Part shown: one piece after another, positions 58,835-64,000 of the stretch
How positions within the stretch are numbered: position 1 is the stretch's first letter
Layout: each line of letters opens with the position of its first letter
Notes under the pieces: model-generated
Databases searched by the model: none
What the model was told of the DNA's origin: nothing
The model's input: only the letters and a program-made list of their open reading frames with translations
From: Anagrus nilaparvatae
Taxonomy: Eukaryota; Arthropoda; Insecta; Hymenoptera; Mymaridae
Reading direction: 5' to 3'
NCBI GenBank assembly: GCA_022575985.1
Contig: JAKSXM010000044.1
Location: 208,672-272,671 of the forward strand
DNA length: 64,000 nt
Program-made: the position numbers and the translations under genes

Positions 58835-58996
58835 TTTGTTTTTGTGTTTTTTTTGGTTTTTTTTTTTTTTTTGTTTAAACTATTTAATTTAAACTATCCT
58901 GTAACAATAAATTTTTGTAAATTTCTCACTTTGAAAAAAAAAAGTCACAATATTAAAAATAAAAAAAAAATGTTCACTATAAAAAATAATATTTAC

Positions 58997-59061
58997 CACT
59001 AAAACAAAATTTATAGTAAATGCAATCTCGAGCACTTATAGCAAACTGTACAAGTTATATA
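58997..59061 (-). promoter_or_regulatory. Core promoter and 5' exon of the fourth Osiris gene
   Basis: On the minus strand TATATAAC (59061-59054) is followed after about 25-30 bp by the likely start, near GTGCTCGAG. A donor TAGTG|GTAAAT lies at 58997/58996, so a short untranslated first exon is likely. The GGCAGTTACGAT start motif and the CCAATGGC block of the 23/28-kb pair are not found here. Confidence 0.5.
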
Positions 59062-59958
59062 CCCGTACTTAGCTCTATATATCCGGTCTCTCTAGGCTAG
59101 TTGTTTTTTTTATTCAAAGTGGTAGTAGTAAAGTAGTAGGTAAAAATGTTGTTATAATATTACAGTTTATATTTGTACCCACCATTAATAATCTTGTTTT
59201 TTCTTTAAAAGTTAATATAAAAAAAATTATATTAAAAAAAGATAGAAATTTTTTCATTTTAACTCCCTCTTTTTCCTTCCTTCCTCTTCTATGGTCTTTT
59301 TTTTTTTATAAGCTCTCTATTTTATGTATTGTTTTAACTACCCAAGCGAAAAGATTATGTTAATTTTTTATATTTTTTTAGAGAATAAAAAAATTTTTTT
59401 TTTTTTAATTAGTAATTATTTTAATTTAATATTAAAAAAAGAAACTTTTTTTTTTCGAATTAAAATATTAATAATTTTAATAATACACAGTTTCTTTTTA
59501 CTTTTATTTTAATTTAATTAAATAGTATAAACTGTTCTATATTTTTACAAAAAATTAATTTTTTTTTTGTTGAAAATTTAGATAAAAATTAGTAATTAAA
59601 AGTTTAGAATTTGCGAACTCGAAATAAAAAAGAAGGTATTTTAAAATAAATAAAGATTTTCTGGTTCATTAAACTTATTGTATTTTTTTTATTGTAACAC
59701 GGCTATTAAGTTACAAATTTTTATTACACCAATCAATTAACGATATAATTGGTTATGGTTTAAAAAAATTTAACTTCTTTATTTTTATTGGCTTTTTTGT
59801 GAGGGGATATTAATTTGTTATCGACTAATTTTAAAACAAATAATTTAGTTGAGTAACAAAATTTGATAGGGTTTTTGGCTAAAACTGGCTAAAAAAATAC
59901 ATAAAAAGGTCATCAATTATTGATCAAAAATAGGATTAGGGGTGTGGGGCTGAAAGTA
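59062..59958. other. AT-rich upstream flank, nothing recognised
   Basis: A pyrimidine-rich stretch (TCCCTCTTTTTCCTTCCTTC) lies near 59262. No gene is seen. Confidence 0.4.
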
Positions 59959-60135
59959 CACTGTAAAAAGTAACTTTCTTATATTAAAAAAAACAGTTGT
60001 GAATTTTTCGATAATATACTAAATTTAGTAAATTTACGATTTTTATCGAATATTTACAAAATTTTTTGAAAATTTACTAATTTTTCGAAAAAATTCTATT
60101 TTTTTGTAAATCTAAGAAAGTTACTTTTTACAGTG
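59959..60135. mobile_element. CACTGTAAAAAG MITE, copy 3 (short)
   Basis: The ends are CACTGTAAAAAGTAACTTTC and GAAAGTTACTTTTTACAGTG with TA outside (59957-59958 and 60136-60137). At 177 bp it is an internally deleted version of the copies at 25701 and 26513, keeping more of the right half. Confidence 0.9.
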
Positions 60136-60574
60136 TATGAAATTCATTTATTCTTCTTCTAGGTATACTCTCCTTTTTGCAAGCCCTAAAATAACACAAA
60201 ATTTTTCAACCAATCAGCAGTACTCTAAGCATGTAGCTATAAGTTGCAGCTCTTTTGCATTGAAAATATTTCAAATATGCATTGCACTAAAGATAAATAA
60301 TTTATAATAATATTTAAATTAAAAATAATAATTTTCATAAATAAAATACCTATAAAATATCATAAATTTGTTCTAGTTCTATATATTTTCTGTTAATACA
60401 AAACTTGTTTAACAAGTTCAACTATATTTATATAGTAAAAATTACTTTTTTATATAAACACATAAGTATTAGAGAAAATCGGTTAAAAGTCTTTTGATAA
60501 AAAAATTAGAACATTTTGAATCATCTTCATTTTCCTTAGAAATTCTAAAAAAAAATTGCATTTTCTATTTCAAG
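60136..60574. other. AT-rich stretch, nothing recognised
   Basis: No gene or repeat is seen. A pyrimidine tract ending TTTCTATTTCAAG at 60574 could be a splice acceptor for the segment that follows. Confidence 0.35.
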
Positions 60575-60822
60575 TTCACACATTTAATAAAAATTATTAC
60601 ACATACATATATGAAATAAAAAAAAAAGAGTCAAGAACTAAAACCTCAACTGGGTCAGACCAAGTGAAAACGGAAGGCCTTCTCTTAACAGGACACAAGA
60701 AAATGCGTATAGAACAAGCTTCTATCATGCCCGAGTTAATAAACGCGCTCGAGCGTCAAAAAAAAAAAACATATTGGAGTAGAACCCCCTTTTTATGCAC
60801 AAGTTTCTCTGTTTGATAAGTA
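60575..60822 (+). CDS. Possible exon of an unidentified gene
   Basis: From about 60629 the composition becomes much less AT-rich for 200 bp. A plus-strand frame encodes a protein-like stretch with 'STGSDQVKTEGLLLTGHKK' and 'RIEQASIMPELINALERQ'. At a run of 12 A's (60758-60769) the frame would need to shift to keep going into 'HIGVEPPFYAQVSLFDK', which runs straight into a strong donor, GATAA|GTAAGT (60822/60823). A good acceptor, CTATTTCAAG, lies at 60574, but the first 55 bp after it are A-rich. I do not recognise the protein. It may be an exon with an assembly error in the A run, a decayed exon, or a transposon piece. Confidence 0.3.
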
Positions 60823-61545
60823 AGTATTTTTTTGTTTTCTTGTAACAATATTTTGATATCGATTGTCATTTTTTAAGATAACAAGATTTTAAAAACATTT
60901 TTTACATTTTTTGAAATCTTTATCTATTTAATAAATCTTTTTGTTCTATTAATTTGAAAAGAAAATATCCTTTTTTAATTAAGAGAAACATGCAATTTTA
61001 TAGATCCTTTTTAATTAATTTGGGAAAATATTCTATCTATCAGTACCTTTTGTTACAAAGGAAATCTGATTTTTTGTATCTCTCATTATCTTAAAGAAAA
61101 AACTTTTCATTCATAAAGTCAGTTTTATAAATTTCCCTTAACATGATTTATAAATTGAAATTTTCTAAAACTTAAATTAATTAATTGAATAGAATTATTT
61201 CTTTAATCCACTTGAAACTAATAAATTTTATGTACCTTGCAATTTTTCCTTATATAAATAGTACTTATTTTTTTTTCTTCAATGTTTATTAAATTTTATT
61301 AACATTTATCAATAAACATAAATTTTAAATAAGTATACCACATAAAAATCTAATTTATACTTTTATTAACGTTTTGTACAGATATGAGTAAGGAATGTGA
61401 GAAATGAAGTAAAATTTCACCAATGGAAGTCTGGATTACTCATATAGGATCAGTATTAATTCTTTGAAATGCTTTTTAAAACATTTTGTTGACGAAGTTT
61501 TTAGACACTAGAAGCCTAATAATACATTTACATTTTATTAATTAG
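60823..61545. other. AT-rich stretch, nothing recognised
   Basis: If the preceding segment is an exon, this would be intron. No frame or repeat is seen. Confidence 0.35.
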
Positions 61546-62035
61546 ACAATGGGGTGTTGGTTTATAATTGTAAGGAAAGCAGAAGACATGGGTATAGATA
61601 AAGCTGGCAACAGACGGAAAATAATGAATTAAACTACGCAGGAGCAGAGATGAAGATAGTCATGTTTACCAAAAAGAATACTAAAACTAAATAGTTGGTG
61701 ATTATTAATGGACTTAAAACCAGCAATTAATCCCCGTAACTCAATGGTAAGGAAACAAAAGCAATGGGTCTTACGGATCTTCCGTGTCTACTCCCATGCT
61801 CTTTTTAAATACATGAATGTGTATCACTGATATTAATATTATCAATGCCATAGCATCATATTTTTTATCTGAGAGAAAAGATAATTCGAGCAGACCGTGT
61901 GAAAGAAGAAGTACGGGATGATACGTCCGGTGGAATAAGGGCGTTAACAGAAAGTGGCGCAGAACCTAATTCAGAGCATAACTTAATGAAAAATAAGTGA
62001 GCATTGGGAATAAAACTATTCCCTAAACCAGCTAT
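61546..62035. other. Higher-GC segment of unknown nature
   Basis: About 0.5 kb is clearly less AT-rich than its flanks (e.g. GGGGTGTTGG, GGGATGATACGTCCGGTGG, GAAAGTGGCGCAGAACC). All frames are short and interrupted, which fits a decayed transposon. I could not identify the family, nor find tRNA boxes that fold. Confidence 0.35.
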
Positions 62036-64000
62036 TAGGGCATAGACAGTTGAGTTATTTAAAATACATGAAGCTTTTCAGGCAAGTAAGTAACTTTGGT
62101 CAAAAATCCATTTTTAAGGCTACATTGACAATTTTAAAAAATTAACAATATTTTGCCCAAAATCAGCAAAAAAAATGCAAAAGTACAAATTCATAAAAAA
62201 TTTTCTTGATTAGGCCATATTATGGAATCTCTATCAAAAATTTAAGTTTCTAACCTTAAAATCAGCAGCTGAACTTATTTCAAGAATTTTAACGCAGGTT
62301 TACAAGCTTTCTTTGATCAGCTCAAAAACCTCAATTCAGAATATTTATAAACGACCTCGAAAACTGAAAATTAATTCTAAAATACTTGAAATAACCTAAA
62401 TTACTGATTTCGAGGTTAGAACTTAGATCCACTATTTTGAGCCCAACCTAATAAATTTAAAAATTTTAATCTCAAAATCAGACTCCTATTTGATTCCGAA
62501 AAATTCTGAATTACACCAAAATTTGACTTAATCAGCAATTAATATTTTTTAATAATTTTTATTTTTTACCAAATTATTTGCTTATTTTGAGCGAAATCAC
62601 GTTAATTATTGAAAACTGTTCATAAAAATTTATAAGGCCTCTTTAAAACCTTAAGTAACCAAAAAACTGTATGATTAAACGAGGTAAATATATTTTACTC
62701 CAGTTAAAACTACAGAATGTATTTACCATAAAAAAAAAAATTCCCCTGCTAAAAAGCATAAATCATTCCATAGCCAACAATAAATTTAAAAAATAAAAAT
62801 AGAAAAAAGAAAATACAATAATCTCCACATATAAATTGATATACTCATAAATACATCAATATTTTTAAGTAGATAACTTCCGAGTATGGTAAGACAGTAT
62901 TATTATCTCAAACTCTAAAAAAAAAAAATGAGGAATATAATTATAAATCTATTATTAAAAATCACATGGTAATGAGAAAAAAAAAAATTTTTTTTTATTA
63001 TTTATTAATAGACAATAATTATTTTATTTATTACTGTAATAATTAATAGTGTTATCTTATAACTTTAAAATATAATTATCTGTTAGATATTTATATATAG
63101 AGAGAAAATTTCTATAAAAATAACAGCAAAAGTTATATGTGTTTAACAATTTTTTTAAAAAAAAAAATATTTTTTTCTTTTATATTCATATATCACAGAA
63201 GTAGAGTATACTCTAAGAATAACTGTATAAATATTTCGATGTGTATAGAAAAATTACAATAATAAAAAAAATACTTTCAACAAAATATATATATTACAGT
63301 TGAAGAATTTTTACTTTCACCTAAAAAACCTTTTATTGTAATTTTTCTTTTTTTGTAGTTTTTAAATGATTATTAAACTTTTTTTTGTTAAAAATGTTTT
63401 TATATGGGCAAAAATTTACTAATGTTACGTTGGTGGATGAGTGAAACTGTGTTTTAAGTTATTTTGAATTAGTGTTTTTTCTGGTTTTTTAGTTGGAGGT
63501 TTTTTAGGAGCAATCTGGTCTTAAAAACCAGAGGTCAATACTTACATTTGGAAATATGCGATTTGCCTTAAAAAGATCAATTTTTATACTATTATCATAA
63601 TTGTCAACTGGTAAGTTTTTATGGACCTATTGTTTTTCGGTGACCAAAAAAGGAACTTGGGCTACTTGAAATTTTTAGAGCTGTCTAATTTTTAGCCTTA
63701 GATCAAGAAGAAATTTTTACCCATATATAAACTATTTTTTTATACATTAATATATAAATAAATTAAATAAATATATTACTAAAAATATATAAAAAGTAGG
63801 AAAAAAACTGTTAGTTTTATGAAAATTCATTAAAAAATTTTTTTTACATATTAAAATGCAAATTATATTTAAAAAAATGTTATACGTGTTTTGATTTAAT
63901 AATAATCTTAAATGATATAATGTATAATTATTATTTATTAAAAATGAAAAAAAAAGAAACAGATTGTATTTTTTTCTAATACTTTAATATGATGAAAAAA
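62036..64000. other. AT-rich terminal region, nothing recognised
   Basis: No gene, array or terminal inverted repeat was recognised. There are long A and T homopolymers between 62900 and 63960. Confidence 0.45.

Noticed and set aside
60575..60816. Complete single-exon gene at 60.6 kb
   Set aside because: There is no convincing ATG, the first codons are A-rich, and a strong donor lies just past the stop, so at best it is an internal exon.

Overview
This is a very AT-rich animal nuclear window, most likely from an insect. Four genes belong to the insect-specific Osiris family (DUF1676 type): a signal peptide, a Cys pair, a hydrophobic block after a basic run, and a Gly-Trp-Ala-Arg tail. A divergent ionotropic receptor (IR) is also present. 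Introns have GT-AG ends, and old non-LTR, SINE and DNA-transposon copies fill the rest. The base composition and LINE type would suit a parasitoid wasp or similar, but the order cannot be fixed from this sequence alone.

Layout. 0-6.6 kb: dead Jockey/CR1-like LINE pieces, a TGGGTGG-ended DNA element and a Harbinger-like element with TAA/TGA flanks. 6.9-8.8 kb (-): an intronless IR. 9.05-17.35 kb: a nested inverted structure. Its centre is a 5.5-kb foldback with near-identical long arms, 56-bp tandem repeats in opposite orientation on each side, and a separate ~300-bp-arm palindrome in the middle. 18.66-19.18 kb (-): the first coding exon of an Osiris-like gene whose remaining exons are not visible. 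23.0-24.1 kb (+) and 28.1-29.1 kb (-): two convergent Osiris paralogs of identical predicted length (238 aa). They share a proximal promoter module, an initiator region and TGAC-rich 3' regions. 29.4-57.9 kb: no gene recognised; several small transposon families, a tRNA-derived SINE, a dispersed 'GCGACCCAAAAAACC' repeat and a second, 1.8-kb foldback of ~127-bp repeats. 58.0-58.8 kb (-): a fourth Osiris gene (252 aa) with one intron fewer. Beyond it lie a CACTGTAAAAAG-ended MITE and a higher-GC open segment at 60.63-60.82 kb that could be an exon.

How the genes relate. Osiris genes are known as a syntenic insect cluster with cuticle- and chitin-secreting epithelial expression, so the four here are probably part of that cluster, stretched by transposon insertion. 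The IR is a probable chemosensory channel and looks unrelated in function. The most distinctive material is the nested foldback, the shared cis-regulatory block of the two paralogous Osiris genes, and their TGAC-rich 3' regions.
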